Notes: generated by a model from the letters alone, not told the origin. Counted from the first letter of the stretch, positions 1-8,785 are shown. The stretch is 22,132 nucleotides of DNA from CAZAPG01 sp964486935 (GCA_964486935.1 CAZAPG010000078.1:1-22132); one strand, 5' to 3'. Numbers and translations are program-made.

Positions 1-55
1 GCCGGAGTTTCGCGAAGTTGAGGCCGGTCACTGGGTCGCCTGCCATTTGTATTAA
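1..55 (+). CDS. C-terminal end of an oligopeptide/dipeptide ABC transporter ATPase (partial)
   Basis: Only the last seventeen codons are inside the window, read from base 2 to the TAA at 53-55: PEFREVEAGHWVACHLY. The pattern 'P-x-REVE-x-GHWVACHL' is the usual extreme C-terminus of OppD/OppF/DppD/DppF-type ATPases, part of the extension that follows the nucleotide-binding domain in this family. The gene is cut by the window edge, so no Walker motifs can be seen and OppD cannot be told from OppF. It runs on the same strand as the aminotransferase that begins 16 bases later, so the two are probably co-transcribed. It could energise the binding protein and two permeases encoded on the minus strand at 6853-10699, which have no ATPase of their own in the window. 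Confidence 0.75.
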   Translation, partial: PEFREVEAGHWVACHLY

Positions 56-71
56 GTAAGGGTTGCCTTTT

Positions 72-1373
72 ATGACACGATGGCAAAAATCGCAAGAACT
101 GTTTGAGCGCTCCAAAAAATCACTGGCCGGAGGCGTCAGCAGCAACGTGCGCCTGTCGGCCAAACCCTTCCCGCTCTTTTTTGAGCGGGCCGAAGGCGCA
201 ATGATTTACGATGTGGATGGCAACGGCTACATCGACTATATGATGTCGCAAGGCCCAATGATTTTGGGCCATTCCCCCGCCCCCGTGCTAGATGCAGTGA
301 ACGCCGCCATGCGCCAGGGACAGCTTTACGCCGGCCAGCACCAGTTGGAGATTGAAGTTTCAGAGGCGCTGGTGCAACTTATTCCCTGCGCCGAGTTGTG
401 CCGCTTTGGCCTGAGCGGCTCGGAAATGGTGCAGGCTGCTATGCGATTGGCCCGCGCCGTAACGGGTCGAACTAAAATTTTACGCTTTGAGGGCCACTAC
501 CACGGCTGGTTTGATAACGTGCTGCTGAATGTGGCAACGCCGGTAGACCAGGCCGGGCCGCGTGAGCGCCCCAAAACCGCGCTGGCCTCGGCCGGGCAGG
601 TTGAGAGCGTGCTTAATGATTATGTGGTGCTGCCCTGGAATGACCTGTCGCTGGTGGAGGCTCTTTTTGAAGAGGTGGGCGATTCTATTGCGGCCATTAT
701 GACCGAACCGATGATGTGCAATACCGGCGCCATCCCGCCCGAACCCGGCTTTTTGGAAGGGCTGCGGCGTATTTGCAACAAGTATGGCGCGCTGCTGTTT
801 ATGGATGAAATCATTACCGGCTTCCGGTTGGGGCTGCACGGCGCGCAGGGCCGCTTTGGCGTAACGCCCGATTTGGCCACCTTTGCCAAAGCGATGGCCG
901 GCGGCTTTGCCAACGCCGCCCTGGTAGGCAAGCGAGAATACATGGAGCGTTTTGCCCAGGATGTCAACCACTCCGGCACCTTTAACAGCAACGTCATCTC
1001 GATGGCGGCTTCGGCAGCCAGCTTGAAGGAATTGCAAAAAGATGATGGCGCTGTTTACCGCCACATGGAGCAGATAGGCCAAAGCCTGATTGACGGCATC
1101 CGTGAAATAGCTGCCCGGCTTGATAAACCGCTGCTGGTGCAGGGATTGCCGACCGCCTTCCATCTCTCGTTCACCACGCTACCCGCCATTAAAGATTACC
1201 GCGATTTTGCCCAACATTGCGACAAGGCCCGATACAGCAACTTTGTGCTGGCTATGCTCAAGCAGGGGGTCAGGCTGGTGGAACGCGGTATCTGGTACGT
1301 CTCGGCAGCGCACACGCCGGCGCATGTCGTTAAAACGCTGGAGGCTGTTGAGACTGCGCTGAAAGAGGTTTAA
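72..1373 (+). CDS. Class III PLP aminotransferase, glutamate-1-semialdehyde aminomutase-like
   Basis: This is a fold-type I, PLP-dependent enzyme of aminotransferase class III, closest in pattern to glutamate-1-semialdehyde 2,1-aminomutase (HemL-like). Seen from the ATG at 72 (433 aa): a QGPMILGH segment near residue 60, a SGSE phosphate-binding turn near 115, FEGHYHG near 140, MDEIITGF with the cofactor-contacting Asp near 245, and TFAKAMAGG with the Schiff-base Lys near 273 (codon 888-890). GTFNSN follows near 303. A TTG at 63 is in frame, but ATG 72 lies about nine bases after a TAAGGG ribosome site, so I prefer it. The neighbours are peptide- and amide-degrading enzymes, with no haem genes. 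It more likely moves an amino group on a catabolic amino acid than makes tetrapyrroles. Substrate unknown. Confidence 0.88.
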   Translation: MTRWQKSQELFERSKKSLAGGVSSNVRLSAKPFPLFFERAEGAMIYDVDGNGYIDYMMSQGPMILGHSPAPVLDAVNAAMRQGQLYAGQHQLEIEVSEALVQLIPCAELCRFGLSGSEMVQAAMRLARAVTGRTKILRFEGHYHGWFDNVLLNVATPVDQAGPRERPKTALASAGQVESVLNDYVVLPWNDLSLVEALFEEVGDSIAAIMTEPMMCNTGAIPPEPGFLEGLRRICNKYGALLFMDEIITGFRLGLHGAQGRFGVTPDLATFAKAMAGGFANAALVGKREYMERFAQDVNHSGTFNSNVISMAASAASLKELQKDDGAVYRHMEQIGQSLIDGIREIAARLDKPLLVQGLPTAFHLSFTTLPAIKDYRDFAQHCDKARYSNFVLAMLKQGVRLVERGIWYVSAAHTPAHVVKTLEAVETALKEV

Positions 1374-1376
1374 CCG

Positions 1377-2879
1377 ATGGCAGCCGGTCAAACTGCATTG
1401 CCGCGCATTGCCATCGGCGGTATTATCCACGAGACCCACACCTTTGCCCACAAACTCACCACCCTGGCCGATTTTGAGACCCGCCTGCTGCTTTATGGCG
1501 ACGACATCCTCGCCGGGATGAGCGGCACGCGCTCCGCCATTGGCGGAATGATTGAGGGGGCCGCCGCGCACGGCTGGACACTGGTTCCCACTGCCTATGC
1601 CACGGCCATGCCCGGCGGCATTGTGTCCGAGTTGGCCTACCGCGCCATTTTGCAAGCGTTGCTCGACCGGCTGGCCGCGGCCGGGCCGGTTGATGGGGTG
1701 CTGCTGCCCCTGCATGGCGCAATGGTAACAGAAGAACGGCTGGACCCGGAAAGCCACATTCTGGCAGAAGTCCGCAAAATAGTAGGGGCCGACACCCCGG
1801 TTGTGGTTGAGCTGGACATGCACGGCAACATCAGCCCCCGCACCGTAGAACTGGCCGACGCGCTGGTGGCCTTCGACACCAACCCCCACATCGACCCCCA
1901 TGCCAAAGGGCTTGAGTCCGTGGCTGTTTTGGCGCGGCTGTTGAGCGGCCAGGTACGCCCCAGCGCGGCTATTGTTCAGCCGCCGCTCATTTTTGCGCCG
2001 CAAGCCACCGGCACTGCCGACCTGCCGCTGCGGGCCGTGCATGCGCGAGCCGCCGAAATGAAAGCCGACAATGCCGTGCTGGCCATTTGCGTAATGGCCG
2101 GCTTTGCTTATGCCGACACCCCTTTCGCCGGCCCCAGCGTAATTGTGACCACCCACAACAACCCTCAACTGGCCCAGCAATACGCCCAGGAACTGGCCGA
2201 TATAATGATGCAGCATCGCCGGGCCGCGCTGCCGGAGTTTTTGCCGCCGGATGAGGCCGTAGCCCGGGCGCTGGCCCAACCGGGCGGCCCCGTCATTCTG
2301 GTCGACTCGGCGGATAATATTGGCGGCGGCACGCCCGGCGATGGAACCGATGGCCTCAAAGCAATGCTGGCCCACAACGTGCGGGAGGGCGCCATTGTGC
2401 TGGCCGACCCTGAAGCCGTTGCTGCCTGCCGGGACGCGGGCCAGGGAGTCGAAGTGACGCTGGCCGTGGGCGGCAAAACAGACCGCTGGCATGGCGAGCC
2501 GGTGACTGTTACCGGCATTGTTCGGGCGCTGTCTGACGGCGAGTTTAAATGTGAACAGCCCGACAACCATTTTGCCTCCTTTTTTGGCGACACCATTCAG
2601 ATGGGGCGCACAGTTTGGCTGCGGGTCCAGGGAGTCAACATAATTTTGACCGAACAAAAAACGCCGCCGTTTGACCTGGCCCAACTGCGGGGCGTCGGCG
2701 TTATTCCCGAAGCGCAAAAGATGATTGTGGTCAAATCGGCGGTGGCCTACCGGGCTGCCTACCTGCCAATTGCTGCCGGCGTCATCGAGATGGACACAGC
2801 CGGATTGTGTTCCGCTAACCTGACTCGTTTTCCGTACCGGCATCTGCGCCGGCCTGTTTTTCCGCTGGACGAGATTTAA
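1377..2879 (+). CDS. M81 family metallopeptidase (MlrC/microcystinase C-like)
   Basis: A 500-residue zinc hydrolase of the M81/MlrC family, whose namesake cuts linearised microcystin fragments. Seen: an N-terminal GGIIHETHTF; VVELDMHGN with candidate zinc ligands Asp147 and His149; NPHIDPHAKG with His171, which lies 22 residues after His149, the same spacing as His169 and His191 in MlrC as I recall them. The MlrC C-terminal domain signature, near DSADNIGGGTPGDGT (310-324), is also present; most relatives have Pro after the first Asp of this motif where this protein has Ser. Length fits the family. There is no signal peptide, so it is cytoplasmic. It begins three bases after the aminotransferase stop, with AAAGAGG as ribosome site, so translation is likely coupled. 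M81 genes often sit beside peptide ABC transporters. The real substrate may be any short or modified peptide, and microcystin itself is not implied. Confidence 0.88.
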   Translation: MAAGQTALPRIAIGGIIHETHTFAHKLTTLADFETRLLLYGDDILAGMSGTRSAIGGMIEGAAAHGWTLVPTAYATAMPGGIVSELAYRAILQALLDRLAAAGPVDGVLLPLHGAMVTEERLDPESHILAEVRKIVGADTPVVVELDMHGNISPRTVELADALVAFDTNPHIDPHAKGLESVAVLARLLSGQVRPSAAIVQPPLIFAPQATGTADLPLRAVHARAAEMKADNAVLAICVMAGFAYADTPFAGPSVIVTTHNNPQLAQQYAQELADIMMQHRRAALPEFLPPDEAVARALAQPGGPVILVDSADNIGGGTPGDGTDGLKAMLAHNVREGAIVLADPEAVAACRDAGQGVEVTLAVGGKTDRWHGEPVTVTGIVRALSDGEFKCEQPDNHFASFFGDTIQMGRTVWLRVQGVNIILTEQKTPPFDLAQLRGVGVIPEAQKMIVVKSAVAYRAAYLPIAAGVIEMDTAGLCSANLTRFPYRHLRRPVFPLDEI

Positions 2880-2896
2880 ACAAACAAGGAGCGAAA

Positions 2897-3976
2897 ATGT
2901 TAATCATTGATGGACACCTTGACCTTTCAATGAATGCTTTGCAGTGGGAGCGCGACCTGCTGCAATCGGTTTATACCATCCGGGTGCAAGAGAGTCGCAA
3001 CCCGGAAAAGGGGCGCGCCCAGGGTACGGTTGCTTTTCCAGAAATGCGCCGGGGGCGGATTGCGCTCAGTTTTGCCACCCTCATAGCCCGGTCCACCGGC
3101 CACCCCTCCCCCCACCTCGATTATCGCTCGCCTGAACAGGCTTACGGGATGGCCCACGGCCAGTTGGCCTACTATCGAGCGCTGGAGCAGGCGGGACACA
3201 TCCGTATTGTATCCAACCGGGCCGAACTGGACAGCCACTTGGCCGAGTGGCAGACCTGGGAAGTAACTGCCAACCCCAACAAAACGCCGCCGCTGGGCTT
3301 TATTATCAGTATGGAGGGGGCCGACCCGATTCTGCACCCGGAGCAACTGGAGGCGTGGTGGAACGCCGGCCTGCGGCTGTTGGGGCCGACCCACTACGGG
3401 CCGGGCCGCTATGCCGGCGGTACGGGCACGGAAATTGGCCTGACCGGGTTGGGGCCGCCCTTGCTGGCCGAAATGGAACGGCTGGGCATGTTGCTCGACC
3501 TGACTCACTTCTCTGACCAGGCTTTTTGGCAGGCGCTGGAGCATTACCGCGGTATGGTGCTGGCCAGCCACAACAATTGCCGGGCGTTGGTGCCGCATCA
3601 GCGCCAGTTTAGCGATGAACAGCTTAAAGCCATTATCGAGCGGGACGGAGTGATTGGGGCGGCATTTGACACCTGGATGTTGCAGCCCGACTGGATTGTG
3701 GGCCATACTACCAATGAGCGCGTCACCATTGCTGCCGTGGTTGACCACATTGATTATATTTGCCAGTTAGCGGGAAATTGCCGGCACGTGGCTATTGGCA
3801 CCGATTTAGATGGCGGCTACGGCCGCGAGCAGTCGCCCTGCGACCTGGATACCATTGCCGACCTGCAAAAATTCAACCAGTTGCTGGCCGAACGCGGTTA
3901 TAGCAGCGATGATATTGCCGCAATTTTGCACGGCAACTGGCTAGGGTTTCTGCGCCGGGCCTGGGGAGATGCTTAG
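2897..3976 (+). CDS. Membrane-dipeptidase (M19, renal dipeptidase) family hydrolase
   Basis: A 359-residue protein of peptidase family M19, TIM-barrel dizinc enzymes that hydrolyse dipeptides, often tolerating a D-residue or dehydro-residue at the C-terminal side. The metal site can be read in order: His7 and Asp9 (IDGHLDL), Glu140 (SMEGADP), His204 (DLTHFS) and His225 (ASHNNCRAL), followed by GTDLDGG with Asp303, the residue that in the human enzyme holds the substrate amino group. All five metal ligands are present, so it should be active. There is no signal peptide or lipid anchor despite the family name. An excellent AAGGAG lies eight bases before the ATG, 17 bases after the M81 stop. In this setting it probably finishes dipeptides released by the upstream enzyme. 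I am sure of the family; the substrate is open. Confidence 0.92.
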   Translation: MLIIDGHLDLSMNALQWERDLLQSVYTIRVQESRNPEKGRAQGTVAFPEMRRGRIALSFATLIARSTGHPSPHLDYRSPEQAYGMAHGQLAYYRALEQAGHIRIVSNRAELDSHLAEWQTWEVTANPNKTPPLGFIISMEGADPILHPEQLEAWWNAGLRLLGPTHYGPGRYAGGTGTEIGLTGLGPPLLAEMERLGMLLDLTHFSDQAFWQALEHYRGMVLASHNNCRALVPHQRQFSDEQLKAIIERDGVIGAAFDTWMLQPDWIVGHTTNERVTIAAVVDHIDYICQLAGNCRHVAIGTDLDGGYGREQSPCDLDTIADLQKFNQLLAERGYSSDDIAAILHGNWLGFLRRAWGDA

Positions 3977-4011
3977 TCTCTATCCATAAGCTAAGGCGAA
4001 AGGAAAGTTTT

Positions 4012-6102
4012 ATGGTTTACAGACTGGGCATCGACATTGGCGGCACCTTTACCGATGCTACCTTGATTGATGAAGAAACCGGTCAAATTCGCATAGGCAA
4101 AATCTCTTCTACACCCAAAGACCCCTCGGTGGGGTTTATCGAGGCGACCCATCGCATTTTGCGCGAGAATAACGTATCCCCGGCTGATGTGTCTTACGTG
4201 GTACACGGTACTACCGTGGCCACCAACGCCATTATCGAGGGTAAGGTGGCCGCCGCCGGCTTTATCACTACCGAGGGGTTTCGCGACATGCTGGAGATTG
4301 CCCGCCAGATTCGACCCGTACTGTATGATTTGCAATTTGAAAAACCCAAACCTCTGGTGCCGCGCTATCTTTGTTTTGGCGTGCCGGAACGGCTGGATGC
4401 CCGGGGGCAGGTACTCACCCCGTTAGATGAGGCCGCAGTGGCCCAGGTGGCCGGCCAGTTGCGCCGGGAAGGGGTCGAGGCTATTGCGGTTTGTTTGCTG
4501 CACGCCTACGCCAACCCGGCTCATGAAAAGCGGGTCGGCGAAATCGTCCGGGAGATTTTCCCGCAGGCGCTGCTGTCGCTTTCGTCAGAGGTGGCCCCGG
4601 AGTTTCGCGAGTATTACCGGGCCAGCACTACGGTTATCAACGCCAGTATTCAGCCAGTGGTGGCCCGTTACCTTACCCAGATTGAAGCGCGGCTGCGCAG
4701 CGAGGGGCTGGTAGCCGAACTGCTGCTGATGCAGAGTAGCGGCGGCGTGTTTACCTTTGCCGAAGCCGGCCGCAAGCCGGTGTTTATGGTCGAGTCCGGG
4801 CCGGCAGCCGGCGTAATTGCGGCAGCTTATCTGGGCGACAATCTGGGTTACAAAGATATTATTTCTTTTGATATGGGCGGCACTACGGCCAAGGTGGGGT
4901 TGATTCAAGACGGGTTGCCCAAAGTAACCAAAGATTACGAGGTGGGCGCGGCGGCCAAAGCGGGGGTTGGCTCTCACCGGGGCGGCGGCTACCCCATCCG
5001 CACGCCGGTTATTGATTTGGTAGAGATTGGCGCGGGCGGCGGCTCGATTGCCTGGGTTGACTCCGGCGGCATTTTGCGGGTGGGGCCGCAGAGCGCGGGG
5101 GCAGACCCCGGCCCGGTTTGTTACGGCCAGGGCGGCTCCAACCCCACCATCACCGATGCCAACCTGGTGCTGGGGCGCTTAAGCCCGGACCATTTTTTGG
5201 GGGGCGAAATCAAATTAGATGTCGAGGCGGCGCGCCGGGCGATTAAAGAAAAATGCGCCGACCCGCTGGGCATGACCGTGGTTGAAGCAGCCCACGGCAT
5301 TGTAGAAATTGCCAATGCGGCTATGGTCAATGCCTTGCGGCTGGTTTCGGTGCAGCGGGGGTACGACCCCAGGGATTTTGTGCTGGTGGCCTTTGGCGGG
5401 GCCGGGCCGGCTCACGTTAACCGGCTGGCCGCCGAAACCGAAATTCCCACCATGGTCATTCCGATGAGTCCCGGCACCTTTTCGGCGTTGGGGCTGCTGG
5501 TCACTGACCTCAAGCACGATTATTCAACCACGATGATTGAGCGGGTTGACCGGCTGGACTGGTCTACCGTAGAGCAAACCTATCAGGCGCTGGAGGCTGA
5601 GGGTCGCGCTACCCTGGCGCGGGAGGGCGTGCCGGCTGAGGATATGGCCTTTCAACGGCAGGTTGATATTCGCTATGTGGGCCAGAGTTTTGAGTTGACG
5701 ATTCCGCTGCCCAATCATCGGTTGGCGGAGCAGGATGTTAGCCAGTTGCTGGAATATTTTTATGCGGAGCACGACCGGGCTTATGGCTTTAGCGCACCGG
5801 GCGAGCCGGTGGAGTTTGTCAATTTGCGGCTGACGGCAGTGGGAAAAATTACCAAGCCTCGCCTGCGCCAGGTAGAGCAGAATGGGGCAGCTCTGGCGGC
5901 GCGTTGGGCTGTGCGGCAGGTTTATTTTGCCGAGCAGGGTGGGTATGTTGACTGCCCTGTTTACGACCGCTACCGGCTGGCAGCCGGGCAGGTGATTGCG
6001 GGGCCGGCGGTTATCATAGAGTTGGATTCGACCTCGCTAATTCATCCTGGCTATCGGGCTACCGTAGATAAATTTGGTAATTTGATTGTAACCGGTGAGT
6101 GA
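4012..6102 (+). CDS. hyuA: Hydantoinase/oxoprolinase family subunit A (HyuA-1)
   Basis: The 696-residue ATP-binding subunit of the HyuA/oxoprolinase-A family, whose members open hydantoins or 5-oxoproline, or carboxylate ketones, at the cost of ATP. Seen: IDIGGTFTD (7-15), the first phosphate loop of the ASKHA fold; HGTTVATNA (65-73); DMGGTTAK (287-294), the second phosphate loop; FGGAGPAH near 461-468; and a C-terminal domain with LDSTSLIHPGY. The length is normal for a stand-alone A subunit. A HyuB partner is not adjacent; the only one in the window is at 11048 on the same strand, beyond the minus-strand operon. The ATG has GAAAGGAAAG upstream, 35 bases after the dipeptidase stop. It ends three bases from the stop of the convergent regulator gene. 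A second, diverged HyuA lies at 17190. Which amide or lactam it activates is unknown. Confidence 0.92.
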   Translation: MVYRLGIDIGGTFTDATLIDEETGQIRIGKISSTPKDPSVGFIEATHRILRENNVSPADVSYVVHGTTVATNAIIEGKVAAAGFITTEGFRDMLEIARQIRPVLYDLQFEKPKPLVPRYLCFGVPERLDARGQVLTPLDEAAVAQVAGQLRREGVEAIAVCLLHAYANPAHEKRVGEIVREIFPQALLSLSSEVAPEFREYYRASTTVINASIQPVVARYLTQIEARLRSEGLVAELLLMQSSGGVFTFAEAGRKPVFMVESGPAAGVIAAAYLGDNLGYKDIISFDMGGTTAKVGLIQDGLPKVTKDYEVGAAAKAGVGSHRGGGYPIRTPVIDLVEIGAGGGSIAWVDSGGILRVGPQSAGADPGPVCYGQGGSNPTITDANLVLGRLSPDHFLGGEIKLDVEAARRAIKEKCADPLGMTVVEAAHGIVEIANAAMVNALRLVSVQRGYDPRDFVLVAFGGAGPAHVNRLAAETEIPTMVIPMSPGTFSALGLLVTDLKHDYSTTMIERVDRLDWSTVEQTYQALEAEGRATLAREGVPAEDMAFQRQVDIRYVGQSFELTIPLPNHRLAEQDVSQLLEYFYAEHDRAYGFSAPGEPVEFVNLRLTAVGKITKPRLRQVEQNGAALAARWAVRQVYFAEQGGYVDCPVYDRYRLAAGQVIAGPAVIIELDSTSLIHPGYRATVDKFGNLIVTGE

Positions 6103-6105
6103 ATT

Positions 6106-6825
6106 TTATGCGCCCGCTGAATCCTGGTCGGCTCTGGCCAGTTCCAGCAGCCTGGTTTCTACATTATTAAGGTGTTGCAACATGGCCTGCCGGGCTTTTT
6201 CGGGGTCCCTGGCTTTCATGGCGGCTACAATGGCCCGGTGGTCTTCGACCACCTGGTTGACCACGCCGGGGATTTCAACGGTGCGGCTGCGACTGGCCCG
6301 GCCCAGGTGGTAAATGCTGGCCATAAAGCGTTTGAGGAAGGGGTTGTGGGCGGCGTCAACGATGGTTTCGTGTAGTTCGACATCGGCTTGTAAAAAAGCG
6401 GCGTGATTATCCACATTCTCAATGGAGTGGGTCAGACAATCTTCAAGTTTGGCAATTTCTTCATCGGTAATCTGCTCGGCGGCCATGGCAGCCAGCCCCA
6501 CCTCGACAATACGGCGGGCTTTGAATAGTTCAACAATGGTGGTGTCGCTTAAAGAGAAAACAAAATCAAGGTGTTCAACCAGCAGTTCCGGCTCTAACGA
6601 GGTAACATAGGTGCCATCCCCCTGGCGAATCTCGATGATGTTCATGATTGATAAGGCGCGCAATGCCTCTCGCAGAGAAGGGCGGCTGACCTGCATCATC
6701 TCGGCCAGTTCTCGTTCTGGGGGGAGTTTGGCGCCCGGTTTTAACTCTCCTTCTTTAATCATTGTGAGCAATCGGGCGGTGATATCTTCTGATATTGCGC
6801 TTTTTTTGAAGGTTCCAAATGACAT
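6106..6825 (-). CDS. GntR-family transcriptional regulator, FadR/FCD subfamily
   Basis: A 239-residue repressor-type protein with an N-terminal winged helix and a C-terminal FCD ligand domain. The recognition region PPERELAEMMQVSRPSLRE carries Arg38, Arg48 and Arg52, spaced 10 and 4 like Arg35, Arg45 and Arg49 of E. coli FadR, which contact guanines in TGGT half-sites. The FCD metal set appears complete: Asp148, His152, His196 and His218. FCD regulators usually sense small carboxylic acids. It is the last gene of the minus-strand transporter operon, 27 bases after the DppC-type permease, with no clear ribosome site, so it is probably translated by coupling at a low level. A matching palindrome lies at 11011-11027 in the divergent promoter region, so I infer that it controls both operons, its own included. 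Confidence 0.92.
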   Translation of the reverse strand: MSFGTFKKSAISEDITARLLTMIKEGELKPGAKLPPERELAEMMQVSRPSLREALRALSIMNIIEIRQGDGTYVTSLEPELLVEHLDFVFSLSDTTIVELFKARRIVEVGLAAMAAEQITDEEIAKLEDCLTHSIENVDNHAAFLQADVELHETIVDAAHNPFLKRFMASIYHLGRASRSRTVEIPGVVNQVVEDHRAIVAAMKARDPEKARQAMLQHLNNVETRLLELARADQDSAGA

Positions 6826-6852
6826 CTTTGACTCGCTACTTTCGTAAATAGA

Positions 6853-7752
6853 TTACTCTCTTAAGCGTGGGTCGAGCGCGTCGCGCAGACCATCACCCAA
6901 GAAGTTGAAGGCCAAAACTGTAATCATAATTGCCAAACCCGGAAAAATAGCCAGGCCGGGGGACAGTTCCATAAATTTTCTACCCTGGCTCAACATTAAA
7001 CCCCAGGCCGGGTCTGGCGGCTGGGTGCCCAGCCCCAAAAAACTGAGGCCGGCCTCGGCCAGAATGCCCAGCGAGAGGGTGAGAGTAGCCAAAACAATGA
7101 GCGGAGCGGTGATATTGGGCAACACGTAACGCCAGACAATGTGCCACTCTTTGCCGCCAATTACCCGCGCCGCCTCAATATAAACCTCGTTTTTTACGGA
7201 AAGAACCGAGCCACGGGCCACACGGGCAAACTGTGGGGAAAAGACCACCCCAATGGCCACCATAGCGTTGGTCAGGCTGGGGCCGAGCAGGCCGGTAATG
7301 ACAATTGCCAGCACCAGGGCCGGAAACGCAAAAATTATGTCAACGACACGCATGACCAGATTATCAAATGTGCCGCCAATGTAACCCGACAGCACCCCGG
7401 TTGTAACCCCCAGCGAAACCGCCAGCGCCACCGATAGTACCCCCACATATAATGAGGTGCGCGAGGCGTAAACAATGCGAGAAAAAACATCGCGCCCCAG
7501 CTCATCCGTACCCATCCAGTTGTCGGCGCTGGGGGGCAACAGCCGCTTGGATTCCTGGGCGGCGGGGTCATGCGTGGCAATAGTGGGGGCGAAGATTGCC
7601 ATCAATACCACCAGCGCCACAATAACGCCGCCCAAAAAGCCAATGGGGTGCCGCCGGGCCAGATAACTGGCGCGTTGTAGTGGCGTACCCCGGGCCAAAG
7701 CTCTGGCTGATAAAGTTGCCTGCTGAGAAACGGCAATTTGTCCTTCGCTCAT
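6853..7752 (-). CDS. dppC: Dipeptide/oligopeptide ABC transporter permease, DppC/OppC type
   Basis: A 299-residue inner-membrane permease. Seen: a cytoplasmic N-terminal arm followed by a first membrane segment (IGFLGGVIVALVVLMAIFA); the DppC-type periplasmic loop with the WMGTDELGRDVFSRIVY motif; four or five further hydrophobic segments; and the EAA loop EAARVIGGKEWHIVWRYVLPN that docks onto the ATPase. It ends with GDGLRDALDPRLRE, the standard C-terminus of this family. An AGGA lies about eleven bases before the ATG. It follows the DppB-type gene after 47 bases and precedes the regulator after 27. With DppB it should form the heteromeric channel for the solute delivered by the lipoprotein encoded upstream. 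Family certain; the substrate may be a peptide or a peptide-like amide. Confidence 0.93.
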   Translation of the reverse strand: MSEGQIAVSQQATLSARALARGTPLQRASYLARRHPIGFLGGVIVALVVLMAIFAPTIATHDPAAQESKRLLPPSADNWMGTDELGRDVFSRIVYASRTSLYVGVLSVALAVSLGVTTGVLSGYIGGTFDNLVMRVVDIIFAFPALVLAIVITGLLGPSLTNAMVAIGVVFSPQFARVARGSVLSVKNEVYIEAARVIGGKEWHIVWRYVLPNITAPLIVLATLTLSLGILAEAGLSFLGLGTQPPDPAWGLMLSQGRKFMELSPGLAIFPGLAIMITVLAFNFLGDGLRDALDPRLRE

Positions 7753-7799
7753 AATTTAAGATTCCTGAATGGTTACGGTTGGGTGGTTGCGGTGGATGT

Positions 7800-8750
7800 T
7801 TAGGTGTATTTGATTCTTGGGTCCAGGACAGCATAGGAAAGATCAACGGCAAGGTTGATCAGCACAAACGTAACGGCCAGAAAGAGACTGGCGACCTGCA
7901 CCACAGGATAATCTCGGTTAAAAATGCCCTGAAGCATGGTCCAACCAATGCCGGGTAGTCCAAAAATCTGTTCAATAATGATCGAGCCGCCCATGAGCGC
8001 TCCAAGCTGAATGCCGATAATGGTAATGACCGGAATAAAGGCATTTTTCAAGGCGTGACGGTATAAGATGGTGTTTAGATTTAACCCTTTGGCCCAGGCC
8101 GTGCGAATATAATCTTGCCGCATAACCTCCAGCATCGAAGCCCGGACCATGCGCATTTCAACGGCCATCAACTGCACCGACAGGGCCAGCGCCGGTAAAA
8201 ACATTTGCTTCAGATTGCCAAAAGGGTCTTCAAACGGCGAAATCCAAACCACGGAGGGTACCCAGCGAAAGGTTAGCGAGGTAAACAACAAAAACAGAGT
8301 GGCCAGCCAAAAGCTGGGAACCGAAAGACCGATCAACCCGGCTACCCGCGCCCAAAAATCTACCTGGCTATTTTGCCGCAACGCCGAAATAACCCCTAAT
8401 GGAATAGCCACTACAATAGAAAATGCAATGGCTAACAAGGCTAATTCAATAGTAATAGGCAGCGCCCGCAAAATTTGATCGGTGATGGGTTCTCGGCTGC
8501 GAAACGATGTTCCAAAATCGCCTTGCAGCATGCCGCCCACCCACTTGATATATTGAACCGGCCAGGGGTCATTCAAGCCAAAGGTCTCGCGCAGGGCGTC
8601 TTTTTGTTCTTCGGTAAAAGTTGGGTCCAACCCCACCAATGCATCAACAATATCGCCGGGTAACAGCCTGACCATTGTAAAAATCAAAAAGGTCATGCCA
8701 ATCAGGGTTGGAATTAACAAAAAGATACGGCGTAAAAGATATTTGTGCAT
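7800..8750 (-). CDS. dppB: Dipeptide/oligopeptide ABC transporter permease, DppB/OppB type
   Basis: A 316-residue inner-membrane permease. The N-terminus MHKYLLRRIFLLIPTLIGM is the typical DppB start, a short positive stretch then the first helix. LLPGDIVDALVG begins the periplasmic loop, and TEEQKDALRETFGLNDPWPVQYIKW follows, as in most DppB proteins. Further hydrophobic segments and the EAA-like loop (QDYIRTAWAKGLNLNTILYRHALKN) are present, and the protein ends in VDLSYAVLDPRIKY, the usual C-terminus. It lies 215 bases after the binding-protein gene; that gap holds two strong inverted repeats, so the permeases may be made at a lower level than the binding protein. It pairs with the DppC-type protein that follows. 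Confidence 0.94.
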   Translation of the reverse strand: MHKYLLRRIFLLIPTLIGMTFLIFTMVRLLPGDIVDALVGLDPTFTEEQKDALRETFGLNDPWPVQYIKWVGGMLQGDFGTSFRSREPITDQILRALPITIELALLAIAFSIVVAIPLGVISALRQNSQVDFWARVAGLIGLSVPSFWLATLFLLFTSLTFRWVPSVVWISPFEDPFGNLKQMFLPALALSVQLMAVEMRMVRASMLEVMRQDYIRTAWAKGLNLNTILYRHALKNAFIPVITIIGIQLGALMGGSIIIEQIFGLPGIGWTMLQGIFNRDYPVVQVASLFLAVTFVLINLAVDLSYAVLDPRIKYT

Positions 8751-8785
8751 TTATTTTACTCAAACAGAATTGCAGCGAGTTAACT

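Noticed and set aside
1179..2843. A 554-residue open frame on the minus strand opposite the M81 gene
   Set aside because: It lies fully antisense to a clear M81 gene, has no family motifs and has a composition rich in Gly, Arg, His and Gln as expected from a GC-rich shadow frame. Similar long antisense frames opposite the other genes were dropped for the same reason.
6237..6253. Palindrome GGTGGTC-TTC-GACCACC inside the regulator gene, as a second operator
   Set aside because: The half-sites TGGT and ACCA are five bases apart here, not three as in the site at 11011-11027, and it lies within coding sequence where the codons explain it. A weak autoregulatory role cannot be excluded, but the support is poor.
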